Assembly: GCA_025350505.1 (NCBI GenBank)
Contig: JANXXS010000410.1
Span: 26,175 to 90,174 of the forward strand
Length of the DNA stretch: 64,000 bases
Reading direction: 5' to 3'
Source of the DNA: Burkholderiales bacterium
Lineage (GTDB): Bacteria; Pseudomonadota; Gammaproteobacteria; Burkholderiales; Burkholderiaceae_C
In this document: piece after piece, positions 51,197 through 61,573 of the stretch
Layout: the number at the start of each line of letters is the position of its first letter
Numbering within the stretch: position 1 is the first letter of the stretch
Made by a program: the position numbers and the translations under genes
The notes under the pieces: generated by a model
The model's input: only the letters and a program-made list of their open reading frames with translations
The model's database searches: none
Told to the model about the DNA's origin: nothing

Positions 51197-52318
51197 CTAG
51201 CGTCCAACTCGGCGCCGGGCCCGCACCGCTTCGGCCAGCGCGAGCAGCACCGGCTCGGTCTGCGCGAAGCCGATGCAGGCGTCGGTGACCGAGACGCCGT
51301 GCCGCAACGGCATGCCCGGCACCAGGTCCTGGCGCCCGGCTTCTAGATGGCTCTCGATCATGACGCCGACGATGCGCCCGTCGCCGGCCGCGACCTGCGC
51401 CGCCACGTCGTGCGCCACCGCGATCTGGCGCAGATGGTCCTTCGCGCTGTTGCCGTGCGAGACGTCGATCATCACCTGCTCGCGCAGCCCGGCGGCACGC
51501 AGCACGGCGCAGGCCGCCTCGACGTTCGCCGCGTCGTAGTTGGGCGTCTTGCCGCCGCGCAGGATGACGTGGCAGTCGTCGTTGCCGCGCGTCTCGAAGA
51601 TGGCGGCGACGCCCATCTTGGTCATGCCCATGAAGGCATGCGGCGAGCCCGCCGCGAGGATGGCGTCGGCGGCGACCTTGACGCTGCCGTCGGTGCCGTT
51701 CTTGAAGCCGACCGGCGAGCTCAGGCCCGAGGCGAGCTGGCGGTGACTCTGGCTCTCGGTCGTGCGCGCACCGATCGCGCCCCAGGCGATCAGGTCGGCC
51801 ACGTACTGCGGGCTCAGCAGGTCGAGAAACTCGGTGCCGGTCGGCACGCCTTGCCGCGTCAACTCCAGCAGAAGGCGGCGCGCCCGTTCCAGGCCTTCGT
51901 TGATGGCGAAGCTGCCGTCGAGGTGCGGGTCGTTGATGTAGCCCTTCCAGCCGATCGTCGTGCGCGGCTTTTCGAAGTAGCTGCGCATGACGATCATCAG
52001 CGCGTCGCCGCACCGCTCGGCCACCGCCTTGAGCAGGCCTGCGTATTCGAGCGCCTGGTCGTGGTCGTGGATCGAGCATGGGCCGACGACGACGACGAGC
52101 CGGTCGTCGCCGCCGTGCAGCACGGCGGCGATCGCGGCGCGGCTGGTCTCGACGAGGGCCAGCGTGGCGTCGTCGACCGGCACCCGCTCCTGCAGCAGCG
52201 CCGGCGTGATGAGAGGCCGCACCGCGCCGATGCGCACGTCGTCGATGCGCGTCGTGTCCAGGGTGCTGGCGCGGTTGCCGACTTCGCGGTCGTGCAGGGG
52301 ATCGTCGAGGGCGGCCAT
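51197..52318 (-). CDS. aroG: 3-deoxy-7-phosphoheptulonate (DAHP) synthase, class I
   Basis: A 373-aa enzyme that condenses PEP and erythrose-4-phosphate, the first step of the shikimate pathway. Class I signatures are VVVVGPCSIHDHDQALEYA, RSYFEKPRTTIGWKGYINDP, PTGTEFLDLLSPQYVADLIA, GARTTESQSHRQLASGLSSP and VGFKNGTDGSVKVAADAI. Metal ligands include the Cys of GPCSIHD, His in VMIDVSHGNSAKDH and the late Glu and Asp (IESHLEAG, VTDACIGF). It resembles E. coli AroF/G/H, regulated by aromatic amino acids, but the isozyme's effector cannot be told. Start at 52318 (MAALDDPLHDREVGNRAST). Confidence 0.94.
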   Translation of the reverse strand: MAALDDPLHDREVGNRASTLDTTRIDDVRIGAVRPLITPALLQERVPVDDATLALVETSRAAIAAVLHGGDDRLVVVVGPCSIHDHDQALEYAGLLKAVAERCGDALMIVMRSYFEKPRTTIGWKGYINDPHLDGSFAINEGLERARRLLLELTRQGVPTGTEFLDLLSPQYVADLIAWGAIGARTTESQSHRQLASGLSSPVGFKNGTDGSVKVAADAILAAGSPHAFMGMTKMGVAAIFETRGNDDCHVILRGGKTPNYDAANVEAACAVLRAAGLREQVMIDVSHGNSAKDHLRQIAVAHDVAAQVAAGDGRIVGVMIESHLEAGRQDLVPGMPLRHGVSVTDACIGFAQTEPVLLALAEAVRARRRVGR

Positions 52319-52505
52319 GGGGCCCGAACGATACGCGAACGGTTCGTGCTCAGCTCGCATGCGCGGCGCGGATCTGCCGATGCATAAGCCGGCGGCAGTC
52401 GCCACGGTCACAGCCAGGCGGGAGGACGCAGCCTGCGGCGTAGTGTCACGCCGTCGCCGCTTGACGCAGAATCGACAGTCCCGCATCACGATCGGAGCCG
52501 CCCGC

Positions 52506-53354
52506 ATGGCCGACGCAAGCCCCAGCATCGCCGACAAGCGGCGCAGCTTCCGTGCCTTGCACGAGAGCGGCTGCTTCGTCATCCCGAATCCCTGGGACGT
52601 CGGCAGCGCGCGCTACCTGCAAGGGCTCGGCTTCAAGGCGCTGGCCACGACCAGCTCGGGCCATGCCTGGTCGCAGGGTCACCACGACGGCGGCCAATCG
52701 CGCGACGCGGTGCTGGCGCACCTGCGCGAGATCGTCGCCGCCACCGACCTGCCGGTGAACGCCGACTTCGAGAACGGCTTTGCCGCCGATGCGGCCGGCG
52801 TCGCCGAAAGCGTGCGCCTCGCCGTCGAGACCGGCATCGCCGGCCTCTCGATCGAGGACTCGACCGGCGATGCCGCCCATCCGCTGTTCGAGATCGACGT
52901 CGCCGTCGAGCGCCTGCGCGCCGCGCGCAGCGCCGTCGATGCCGCCGGCGGCGACACGCTGCTGGTCGGCCGCGCCGAATGCTTTCTGGTCGGCCGGCCC
53001 GACCTCGACGAAACGATCACCCGGCTCGAGGCCTACGCGCACGCCGGCGCCGACTGCCTGTACGCGCCCGGCGTGCGCACACGCGAGCAGATCGCGGCGG
53101 TGGTCGCCGCCGTCGCGCCGAAGCCGGTCAACCTGCTCATCGGCATGGCGAGTCCGTGGACGGTGCAAGACATCGCCGCGCTCGGCGTGCGGCGCATCAG
53201 CGTCGGCGGCGCGCTGGCGCGTTCGGCCTGGGGTGGCTTCATCAAGGCCGCCAAGGCGATCGCCGAGCAGGGCCGCTTCGACGCCTTTGCCGACGCCGCT
53301 TCGGGCAACGAGCTGAATACGTTTTTTCGCGACGACCCGGCGAAGCGAGGCTGA
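52506..53354 (+). CDS. Isocitrate lyase/PEP mutase superfamily protein
   Basis: A 282-aa (beta/alpha)8 enzyme. Characteristic segments are GCFVIPNPWDVGSARYLQGL, VNADFENGFAADAAGVAESV, the metal-binding GLSIEDSTGDAAHPLFEID and LLVGRAECFLVGRPDLDETI. The 2-methylisocitrate-lyase catalytic motif KKCGH is not present, so it belongs to the uncharacterised oxaloacetate-decarboxylase-like / PEP phosphonomutase-like branch. The substrate is probably a 2-oxo or 2-hydroxy dicarboxylate. It is divergent from the DAHP synthase gene and followed by a small hypothetical gene after 35 nt. Confidence 0.88.
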   Translation: MADASPSIADKRRSFRALHESGCFVIPNPWDVGSARYLQGLGFKALATTSSGHAWSQGHHDGGQSRDAVLAHLREIVAATDLPVNADFENGFAADAAGVAESVRLAVETGIAGLSIEDSTGDAAHPLFEIDVAVERLRAARSAVDAAGGDTLLVGRAECFLVGRPDLDETITRLEAYAHAGADCLYAPGVRTREQIAAVVAAVAPKPVNLLIGMASPWTVQDIAALGVRRISVGGALARSAWGGFIKAAKAIAEQGRFDAFADAASGNELNTFFRDDPAKRG

Positions 53355-53389
53355 ACGGGCCCGCGCCGGCACAACCCAACGGAGGAACC

Positions 53390-53764
53390 ATGAACTGCAT
53401 GAACGAATGTCTGCATCGAGTCTATGAATACGGGCCGCCGAAAAACCTGCGCACCCTGGACTCCAAGAGCTTCGAGTTCTTTCCGATCGGCAAGGACGTC
53501 ACCAACTACAAGGAGATCGTGGCCAGGGCGCAAGCCTTCATCGACACGCTGCCCAGGACGATAGGCAACTGCGACGAAGGCTGCCGGTGCGTGCCCGACG
53601 CGGTGCAGATCAAGCCGTATCCGCGGGCGAGCGAGGCGCGAACCGAAAGCGGCTGGCTCGGCATGATCAGGTTCGACTACACCATCACGTTCACGACCTA
53701 CACGGGGCAGTGCGACCAGATCCCGCCCGGCTTCAAGAGCCCGCACGAGCAGCCCAAGCGGTAG
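53390..53764 (+). CDS. Hypothetical protein, cysteine-containing
   Basis: A 124-aa protein I do not recognise. It is less biased in composition than its neighbours and has seven Cys (MNCMNECLHRVYEYGPPKNL, NCDEGCRCVPDAVQIKPYP, GQCDQIPPGFKSPHE), a possible metal-binding or disulfide arrangement. No signal peptide or membrane span. GGAGGA immediately before the ATG at 53390 supports the start. It lies between the PEP-mutase-like gene and the P450 gene on the same strand. Confidence 0.65.
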   Translation: MNCMNECLHRVYEYGPPKNLRTLDSKSFEFFPIGKDVTNYKEIVARAQAFIDTLPRTIGNCDEGCRCVPDAVQIKPYPRASEARTESGWLGMIRFDYTITFTTYTGQCDQIPPGFKSPHEQPKR

Positions 53765-53823
53765 TGCACGCCTGATGGCGAGCCGTCGCCGACGGCGCTG
53801 AAGCGAAACCGGGAGGATCCGAC

Positions 53824-55152
53824 ATGACGACTGTGAATCCGCTGCCGCCGGGCAGCAATGGGCTGCCGCTGCTCGGCGAGACGCTCGCCTTCGCGAAGAA
53901 TCCGTTCGATTTCATCCGTCGGCGTCGGGCGCGCTTCGGTGACGTGTTCCGGACCAGCATCCTCGGCAAGCCGACCGTCTTCATCGCCGGCCCCAAGCGT
54001 ACCGAGGTCTGGCTCGATCCGGCCAAGGTCCAGCGCGAAGGCGCGATGCCGGCCAACCTGATGGCGCTGTTCGGCGGCCACCCGGACATCGTGCCGCTGC
54101 TCGACGGCGAGGCGCATGCGCAGAGGAAGCGCAGCCTGCTCGCCGCCTTCTCGGCCGAAGCGATCGGCGGCTACCTGCCGGGACTGCAAGGCCGGATCGA
54201 AGCACTGCTCGCGAAGTGGGTCGCCCACGGCGAAGGACCGGTGACGGTCGAGCTGAAGACGCTGGCGATCGAGTCGCTGGCCGGCGCGATCTTCGGCCTG
54301 GAACCAGGTCCCGAGCTGACGCGACTGCTCGCCGACAACGCGATCCTCGCCAAGGCATTCGTCGCCCTGCCGATCGGCCTGCCCGGCACGGCGTATTCGA
54401 AGGGCCTGCAGGCGCGCGACCGGATCCTTGCGCTGCTCGGCGAGATCGCGCAGCGCCACATCGATTCGCCGCCCGAGCGGCCCGATGGTCTCAGCCGCAT
54501 CCTCGCCGCGGCCAAGGCCGCGGGCGCGCCACTCGACGCGCAGACCGCGGCGCGCGAGATGCACCACTTCCTGCTCGCCGGCATGATCGTCTATGCCGAG
54601 CTGGCGGCGACGCTGCGCGCGCTGCACGAGCACCCGGACGTGTGCGAGCGGCTGCGCACCGAGGTGCTCACCAACGCGCTTGCGGGGCCGGTCGGCCCAG
54701 CGCAGCTGCGCGCGATGCCCTACCTGATGCAAGTGGTCGACGAAGTCAAGCGGACCTGCCCGAACGTGCCAATGAGCTTCGGCCGCGCGCGGTGCGCCAT
54801 CGACGTCGCCGGCTACACCATCCCGCAGGACTACCTGGTGATGATGGCGGTGTACGAGAGCAACCTCGATCCGATCTTCACGGCGCCGGAGCAGTTCGAC
54901 CCCGAGCGCTTTTCAACCGAGCGCGACGAGAAGAAGCGCGCGCCCGACGCCTTCATGCCGCAAGGCGCCGGCGCGATGACCTTTCACAAGTGCGCCGGCT
55001 ACGACTTCGCCACCGTCACGATGCAGCTCTTCGCGGTACTCGCCTTGCGCGCCGCGCAGTGGGAGCTGCCGGCGCAGGACCTGTCGATGCACTGGGTGGT
55101 GCCGCCGGAGCACAAGAGCGGACTGGTCGTGCGCTGGTCGAAGCGAAGCTAG
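53824..55152 (+). CDS. Cytochrome P450, atypical I-helix and heme loop
   Basis: A 442-aa soluble P450. The ExxR pair is E307/R310 (DEVKR), the PERF motif is at 360-363, and the heme thiolate is Cys390 in FMPQGAGAMTFHKCAG. The heme loop is longer than the usual FxxGxRxCxG and recalls the PQGGG...GHRC loop of CYP152 peroxygenases. In helix I the normal (A/G)Gx(D/E)T is AGMIVY (252-257), with no acid-alcohol pair. It may therefore use peroxide or catalyse an isomerase or dehydratase reaction (inference). No ferredoxin gene is nearby. Its TAG stop shares CTAG with the stop of the convergent dioxygenase gene. Confidence 0.88.
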   Translation: MTTVNPLPPGSNGLPLLGETLAFAKNPFDFIRRRRARFGDVFRTSILGKPTVFIAGPKRTEVWLDPAKVQREGAMPANLMALFGGHPDIVPLLDGEAHAQRKRSLLAAFSAEAIGGYLPGLQGRIEALLAKWVAHGEGPVTVELKTLAIESLAGAIFGLEPGPELTRLLADNAILAKAFVALPIGLPGTAYSKGLQARDRILALLGEIAQRHIDSPPERPDGLSRILAAAKAAGAPLDAQTAAREMHHFLLAGMIVYAELAATLRALHEHPDVCERLRTEVLTNALAGPVGPAQLRAMPYLMQVVDEVKRTCPNVPMSFGRARCAIDVAGYTIPQDYLVMMAVYESNLDPIFTAPEQFDPERFSTERDEKKRAPDAFMPQGAGAMTFHKCAGYDFATVTMQLFAVLALRAAQWELPAQDLSMHWVVPPEHKSGLVVRWSKRS

Positions 55153-55953
55153 CGCGTTGGGCGCCGGTGCCCGACCTCGAGGTCGTTGCGACCGCTGCGG
55201 TCCGTGCCCTTGACGAGCCAGAGCGGTCGATTCGCGAAGTCGACGGCGAGGCCGGTCTTGCCGTCGGCAGGCCGGATGTCGCGCTCGAACACCGAAGTCG
55301 TCGGCATGTAGCGCAGCGCGACCCCGGTACGGCGCTGGCTCGACCGGTTCTCCTTCGCGCCGTGGATCATGTAGACGTCGTGCAGCGACATCTCGCCGGG
55401 CTGCAGCTCGAGGTCGACGGCGCCGGCCTCGCCGAAGCTGCCGGCCGCCAGGCGCTGGTTCAGCGTCAGGTCGCTGCGGTCTTCGTGCAGGTGCTCGTGC
55501 AGCAGCCGGCCGGCATGCGAGCGCGGTATGACGCGGAGGCACCCGTTCGTGGCGGTCGATTCCTCGAGCGCCACCCACACCGTGCAATTGGCGAGCGGGC
55601 GGATCGGCCAGTAGTGGCCGTCCTGGTGCCAGGGCGTCTCGTAGCCCTCGGCGGCCGGCTTGCAGAAGACATGGCAGCCCCAGGATGAGGTCGTCGCCGA
55701 GCACGCCGCTGACCAGCTCGACGATCTCAGGGTCGCGCGCGAGGTCGAGAAAGGCCTGGCTGCCGCGCACGCCTTCGCCGTTGTCGCCGTCGATGTGCGC
55801 CGACACCAGCTTTTCGGGGCGCACGCCGGGGTTGTCGCGAAGCAAGGCGTCGAGCGCCATCGCCGCGACGCGGTCCGCCGCCAGGCGAAAGCGCGGGATC
55901 ACCCAGCCTTCGGTGCGGTAGTGATCGATCTCGTCGCCGTCGAGCCTGGCCAT
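55149..55953 (-). pseudogene. Phytanoyl-CoA dioxygenase family gene, frameshifted
   Basis: The 5' part (from ATG 55953, MARLDGDEIDHYRTEGWVIP ... GVLGDDLIL) and the 3' part (WGCHVFCK ... ETPWHQDGHYWPIRPLANCT) lie in different frames, breaking near 55680. Loss of one TG from CTGTGGGGC would explain it. All 2-oxoglutarate/Fe(II) residues survive in the second frame: H-x-D in WHQDGHYW, the distal His in DVYMIHGAKENRS, and Arg in GVALRYMP. So the gene is intact apart from one 2-nt indel: recent decay or a sequencing error. It follows glmS after 118 nt and converges on the P450 gene. Confidence 0.8.
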
Positions 55954-56024
55954 GTCGCGATGCTGCCAGAGTTCCTTCGTCGCAAGCCGCGCGATCTCGC
56001 GCCTTCGGCGCCGGTGCAACTTGG

Positions 56025-56041
56025 AAGCGCCTTCGGCGCTT
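56025..56041 (-). terminator. Possible hairpin after glmS
   Basis: AAGCGCC and GGCGCTT pair around a 3-nt loop, 31 nt beyond the glmS stop. It lacks a U-tract, so it is weak. Confidence 0.35.
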
Positions 56042-56071
56042 GGGCGCAACGCGCCCCGAAGAGCGCGTCGG

Positions 56072-57988
<1,917 letters not shown>

Positions 57989-58072
57989 GGTTTTCAGGAT
58001 CTCCCGGCGTTTCGCGAGCCCGGACTCTAGGCTTGCGACCCAGAAAGTTGTCTTCGTAATTGGCCTCGTCTT

Positions 58073-58091
58073 GATTGTTTATTGCACAATC
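58073..58091. promoter_or_regulatory. Palindrome in the glmS-lrp intergenic region, candidate Lrp operator
   Basis: GATTGT and ACAATC flank a 7-nt spacer, 9 nt before the regulator's ATG, in an AT-rich stretch that contrasts with the surrounding genes. Lrp-family proteins often bind their own promoters, so autoregulation is likely. Confidence 0.45.
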
Positions 58092-58099
58092 TGGAAATT

Positions 58100-58621
58100 A
58101 TGGGTACTTCTCTCGTTATCTCTGCTGTTTCGGAAGAATCACTCATACCTGCGCCAGTCGACGGCACGGATTTGAAGATCCTCGACGCCCTCCAGACCGA
58201 CGCGTCGCTCACCAACCACGACCTTGCCGGCCGAGTCCACGTCTCGCCGGCCACCTGCCTGCGCCGCGTCAAGCGCCTGGTGGACTCCGGCATCGTCGAA
58301 TGCCGTGTCGCCATCCTCTCGCCGGAACGGCTGGGCCAAGGCCTGACCGCGATCGTCGAGGTCACGCTCGATCGGCAATCGGCCGAAGCACTCGCGGCGT
58401 TCGAAGCGCGCGCCGTGGCCGAAGAGACCGTGCGGCAATGTCACCGCGTCTCGCCCGGCCCGGATTTCATCCTCACGATCCAGCTCGGCGACATGGCGGG
58501 GTATCACGCGCTGGTGCAACGCCTGTTCACGGCCGACGCGAACGTGCGCAACGTCAAGAGCTTCTTCAGCGTGCACCGCGCCAAGTTCGAGACCCGCATC
58601 GCCTTGCCGCGGCCGGCCTGA
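58100..58621 (+). CDS. Lrp/AsnC family transcriptional regulator
   Basis: A 173-aa regulator. An N-terminal HTH (about 20-75; DLKILDALQTDASLTNHDLA, VHVSPATCLRRVKRLVDSGI) is followed by the RAM ligand-binding domain (AIVEVTLDRQSAEALAAFEA, SPGPDFILTIQLGDMAGYHA). Such proteins form dimers or octamers that respond to amino acids. The ATG at 58100 is preferred over a TTG at 58082, which would lie inside the palindrome. It is divergent from glmS and 11 nt from the convergent rlmI stop. Target genes are unknown. Confidence 0.92.
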   Translation: MGTSLVISAVSEESLIPAPVDGTDLKILDALQTDASLTNHDLAGRVHVSPATCLRRVKRLVDSGIVECRVAILSPERLGQGLTAIVEVTLDRQSAEALAAFEARAVAEETVRQCHRVSPGPDFILTIQLGDMAGYHALVQRLFTADANVRNVKSFFSVHRAKFETRIALPRPA

Positions 58622-58632
58622 AGCGCGCGACT

Positions 58633-59826
58633 TCAGCGCTTCAGGATGACCAGTCCCTTGAGGTATTCGCCTTCGGGAAAGGTCACCGTCATCGGATGGT
58701 CCGGTGCGGCGCCGAGGCGCGCGTAGAACAGGCCGTCGACACCGGCGTCGAGGCCGGCGCCGGCCACGATCTTGTGGAACAGGTCGGCCGAGATGCCGCC
58801 CGAGCAGGAGAAGGTGAACAGCGCGCCGCCGCGGCGAAGCAGCATGAAGGCGAGGCGGTTGATGTCCTTGTAGGCACGCGCCGCGCGCTCCGCATGGGCG
58901 GCGCTCGGCGCCAGCTTGGGCGGGTCGAGCACGATCGCGTCGAAGCTGCGCTTTTCCTCGAGCATGGCGCGCAAGGTTCGGTTGACGTCGGCGTCAAGTA
59001 CCTCGTGGCGTGATGCATCGAAGCCGTTCAAGGCGACGTTGGCGACGGCCTGCTCGAGGGCCGGGCCCGAGGAGTCGACGCCGACCACCTGCGCCGCGCC
59101 GCCGGCGAGCGCGGCGACGCTGAAGCCGCCGGTGTAGCAATAGCAGTTGAGCACGCGCTCGAAGCCGAAGTGGCGCACCGTCTCGGCGAAGAGCTTTCGG
59201 TTGTCGCGCTGGTCGAGATAGAAACCGGTCTTGTGGCCGCTGGCGACATCGAGGCCGAGCCGCCACTCGTGCTCGCGGATCGTGATACGCGTGGCCACTT
59301 CGCCGTCGCCATGACCGCGCAGCCAGCCGCTCGCAGCGGCCAGGCCCTCGCGCTGGCGCGCCGAGGTGTCGCTGCGTTCGTAGAGTCGCGCGGCACCGGT
59401 CGCTTTCGTCAGTGCATCGCCGATCGTCGCCTTCCAGCGCTCGGTGCCGGCCGAGAGGAACTGCGCCGACAACGTGTCGCCGTAGCGATCGACGATCAGG
59501 CCGGGCAGGCCGTCGGACTCGCCATGAACGAGGCGCAGGCCGTCGCTCGCGATCGGCAAGCGGGCGCGCGTCGCCACTGACGCGGCGATGCGCTTCGCGA
59601 AGAACGCCGCGTCGATGCGTTCGGCTTCGTCGAAGCTCCATGCACGCAGCCGAATCATCGACTCCGGGCTGTACGCAGCCCAGGCCAGGAACTTGCCGTC
59701 GCTGCCTTCGACCCGCACCGTCTCGCCCGAGTCGGCCTTGCCGCCGGCGACGCTGCCTTCGAAGACCCACGGGTGGCGGCGCAGCAGCGAGCGCTCCTTG
59801 CCCGGACGAAGCCGGATGGTCTTCAT
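58633..59826 (-). CDS. rlmI: 23S rRNA (cytosine) methyltransferase, RlmI family
   Basis: A 397-aa protein with an N-terminal PUA domain (RLRPGKERSLLRRHPWVFEG) and a Rossmann methyltransferase. The SAM loop is VLNCYCYTGGFSVAALAGGA, the acidic residue VVGVDSSGPALEQA, motif IV FDAIVLDPPKLAPS, and the catalytic cysteine TFSCSGGI. RlmI makes m5C1962 in 23S rRNA. The start at 59826 (MKTIRLRPGKERSLLRRHPW) is chosen because the upstream open frame encodes the repeat peptide HPERSEGSSR, which comes from a dispersed repeat. Confidence 0.92.
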   Translation of the reverse strand: MKTIRLRPGKERSLLRRHPWVFEGSVAGGKADSGETVRVEGSDGKFLAWAAYSPESMIRLRAWSFDEAERIDAAFFAKRIAASVATRARLPIASDGLRLVHGESDGLPGLIVDRYGDTLSAQFLSAGTERWKATIGDALTKATGAARLYERSDTSARQREGLAAASGWLRGHGDGEVATRITIREHEWRLGLDVASGHKTGFYLDQRDNRKLFAETVRHFGFERVLNCYCYTGGFSVAALAGGAAQVVGVDSSGPALEQAVANVALNGFDASRHEVLDADVNRTLRAMLEEKRSFDAIVLDPPKLAPSAAHAERAARAYKDINRLAFMLLRRGGALFTFSCSGGISADLFHKIVAGAGLDAGVDGLFYARLGAAPDHPMTVTFPEGEYLKGLVILKR

Positions 59827-59833
59827 GCGAGAC

Positions 59834-59896
59834 GATCCTTCGCTTCGCTCAGGATGACATCCCAAAGCACTGTTATCCTGATCGCCGCGAAGGATC
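59834..59896. repeat. Imperfect inverted repeat (HPERSEGS-type intergenic element)
   Basis: Arms at 59834-59859 and 59871-59896 match in about 21 of 26 positions around an 11-nt centre. The left arm contains GATCCTTCGCTTCGCTCAGG, a sequence I know as a widely dispersed bacterial intergenic repeat whose spurious translation is HPERSEGS. It fills the gap between the xerC stop codon, which it touches, and rlmI. Confidence 0.65.
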
Positions 59897-60856
59897 TCAC
59901 CCTTGGCCCGACGTGCGCTTCTTGGCACGCGGGTGCGCCGCGTCGTAGACCTTCGAGAGGTGGCCGAAGTCGAGCTTGGTATAGACCTGCGTCGTCGTGA
60001 TGTTGGCGTGGCCGAGCAGCTCCTGCACGGCGCGCAGGTCGCCGCTCGACTGCAGCACGTGCGAGGCGAACGAGTGCCGCAGCATGTGCGGATGGACGTG
60101 CGTCGGCACGCCGGCCGCGATCGCCTGCGCCTTCAGGCGCGTGCGCACCTGGCTCGCCGTGATGCGCGCGCCGCGCCGGCCGACCAGCAGCGCGCGCTCG
60201 CCGGGCCGCGCCAGCTCGCCGCGCACCGCGAGCCAGGCTTCGAGCGCGCGCAGCGCGGGCTTGCCGACCGGCACGCTGCGCCGCTTGCTGCCCTTGCCGA
60301 GCACGTGGGCGCTGGCATCGCCAGAGTCGATCCAGCCGGCAGCGTCGACGCTGGCCGCGGCGTCGAGGCCGACCAGCTCGCCGACGCGCAGGCCGCAGCC
60401 GTAGAGCAGCTCGGCGATGCAGACGTCGCGGGCGACGAGGACCGGGTCGCCGCCTTCGCCGCGATGCTCGACCAGCGCCACCGCATGGTCGACCGAGAGC
60501 GCCTTGGGCAACGGCTTGGCGGCACGCGGCGCGCGCACGCCGGCGACCGGATTGGCGGCGACGAAACCTTCGCCGCCGAGCCAGCGATAGAGGCCCCGCC
60601 ACGCCGAGAGCGCGATCGCGATGCTGCGCGGCGCGAGGCCCCGGCCATGCAGCTGCGCCGCCCAGCGGCGGATGTGCTGCGTCTCGACCGCCCGCAAGGG
60701 TATGGACGCGGCGAGGGCGAAGCGCTGCAGGCGGTCGAAGGCCTCGCCGTACATCGCCAGCGTGCGGCCGGCGAGCCGGCGCTCGACCTCGAGATGGCGA
60801 AGATGCGCGGCGATGTCGGGATCGCGCGTCGCTGCCGCGAGATCCCTTGCGGCCAT
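59897..60856 (-). CDS. xerC: Tyrosine recombinase XerC
   Basis: A 319-aa recombinase that, with XerD, resolves chromosome dimers at dif. The N-terminal SAM-like domain (HLRHLEVERRLAGRTLAMYG) is followed by the catalytic domain with Arg in LLYGCGLRVGELVGLD, Lys in VLGKGSKRRSVPVG, HxxR in HPHMLRHSFASHVLQ, His in LGHANITTTQ and the nucleophile Tyr in VYTKLD. The ATG at 60856 overlaps the TGA of the DUF484 gene by one base (TGATG). The gene order dapF-DUF484-xerC is conserved in proteobacteria. Confidence 0.95.
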   Translation of the reverse strand: MAARDLAAATRDPDIAAHLRHLEVERRLAGRTLAMYGEAFDRLQRFALAASIPLRAVETQHIRRWAAQLHGRGLAPRSIAIALSAWRGLYRWLGGEGFVAANPVAGVRAPRAAKPLPKALSVDHAVALVEHRGEGGDPVLVARDVCIAELLYGCGLRVGELVGLDAAASVDAAGWIDSGDASAHVLGKGSKRRSVPVGKPALRALEAWLAVRGELARPGERALLVGRRGARITASQVRTRLKAQAIAAGVPTHVHPHMLRHSFASHVLQSSGDLRAVQELLGHANITTTQVYTKLDFGHLSKVYDAAHPRAKKRTSGQG

Positions 60857-61563
60857 CACGCCGCCGGCAACAGGCGGGTCAACGCCGCGCTCGCCACCTC
60901 GCCGATGCGGGCCAGGAACTCGGTGCCCATGTCGGCGGTGTAGCGGGTCGGATCGGGCGAGGCGAGCGCGAGCAGGCCGAAGGCGCCGGTGATGCTCTCG
61001 TGGCGCAGCGGGACCAGCGCAAGCGATAGCGCCTGCGCCGGCGTCTCGAGCCACTGCACCGCCTCGAAGCCGGTGTTCGCGCCGCAGTAGGGCGCGCCCA
61101 GGCTGCTCGCAAAACTCTTCACATCGTCGCTCACGACGCGCGCGAAGGCGAGCCCGGCAAAGGCCTCGGCGCCGCCCCAGACGCGGATCGCCGCTTGAGG
61201 AATGACGAACTGATGCGTCAGCTCGCGCACCAGCACGTCGGGCAGGTCGGCGGCGTTGGCCGTAAGCATCAGGGCACGCGTCCAGCGGTGCAGCTTGTCG
61301 GCGATGGCGACGTTGTCCTGGCCGTTGCGGATCATCTCCACGATCTGCCGCTCGAAGCCCTTGACCTTGTCGCGCAGCATTTCCATCTGCCGCTCCTGAA
61401 GCGAAACGGCGCGCTGCCCGTGCGGATTGGCGAGTTGCACCGAGCCGAGCAACTCGGCGTGACGTTCGAAGAAGCCCGGGCTCGACGCCAGGTAGTTGGC
61501 GATGTCGGCCTCGGTGATGCCCTGCACGCCTGTCGGCGGCCCGTTCGGGGTCGTGGTGGTCAC
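60856..61563 (-). CDS. DUF484 family protein
   Basis: A 235-aa GAF-like cytoplasmic protein of the DUF484 family, nearly always encoded between dapF and xerC. The N-terminal helical part is ITEADIANYLASSPGFFERH and HGQRAVSLQERQMEMLRDKV, then a GAF-type domain. The C-terminal motif is LVPLRHESITGAFGLLALAS with SPDPTRYTADMGTEFLARIG. Function unknown. It starts 10 nt after the dapF stop. Confidence 0.93.
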   Translation of the reverse strand: MTTTTPNGPPTGVQGITEADIANYLASSPGFFERHAELLGSVQLANPHGQRAVSLQERQMEMLRDKVKGFERQIVEMIRNGQDNVAIADKLHRWTRALMLTANAADLPDVLVRELTHQFVIPQAAIRVWGGAEAFAGLAFARVVSDDVKSFASSLGAPYCGANTGFEAVQWLETPAQALSLALVPLRHESITGAFGLLALASPDPTRYTADMGTEFLARIGEVASAALTRLLPAA

Positions 61564-61573
61564 AGCGTGCTTC

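Noticed and set aside
57989-58099. GlmS ribozyme upstream of glmS
   Set aside because: The gap is short, AT-rich and shared with a divergent regulator; no ribozyme core is visible, and such ribozymes are mainly in Gram-positive bacteria.
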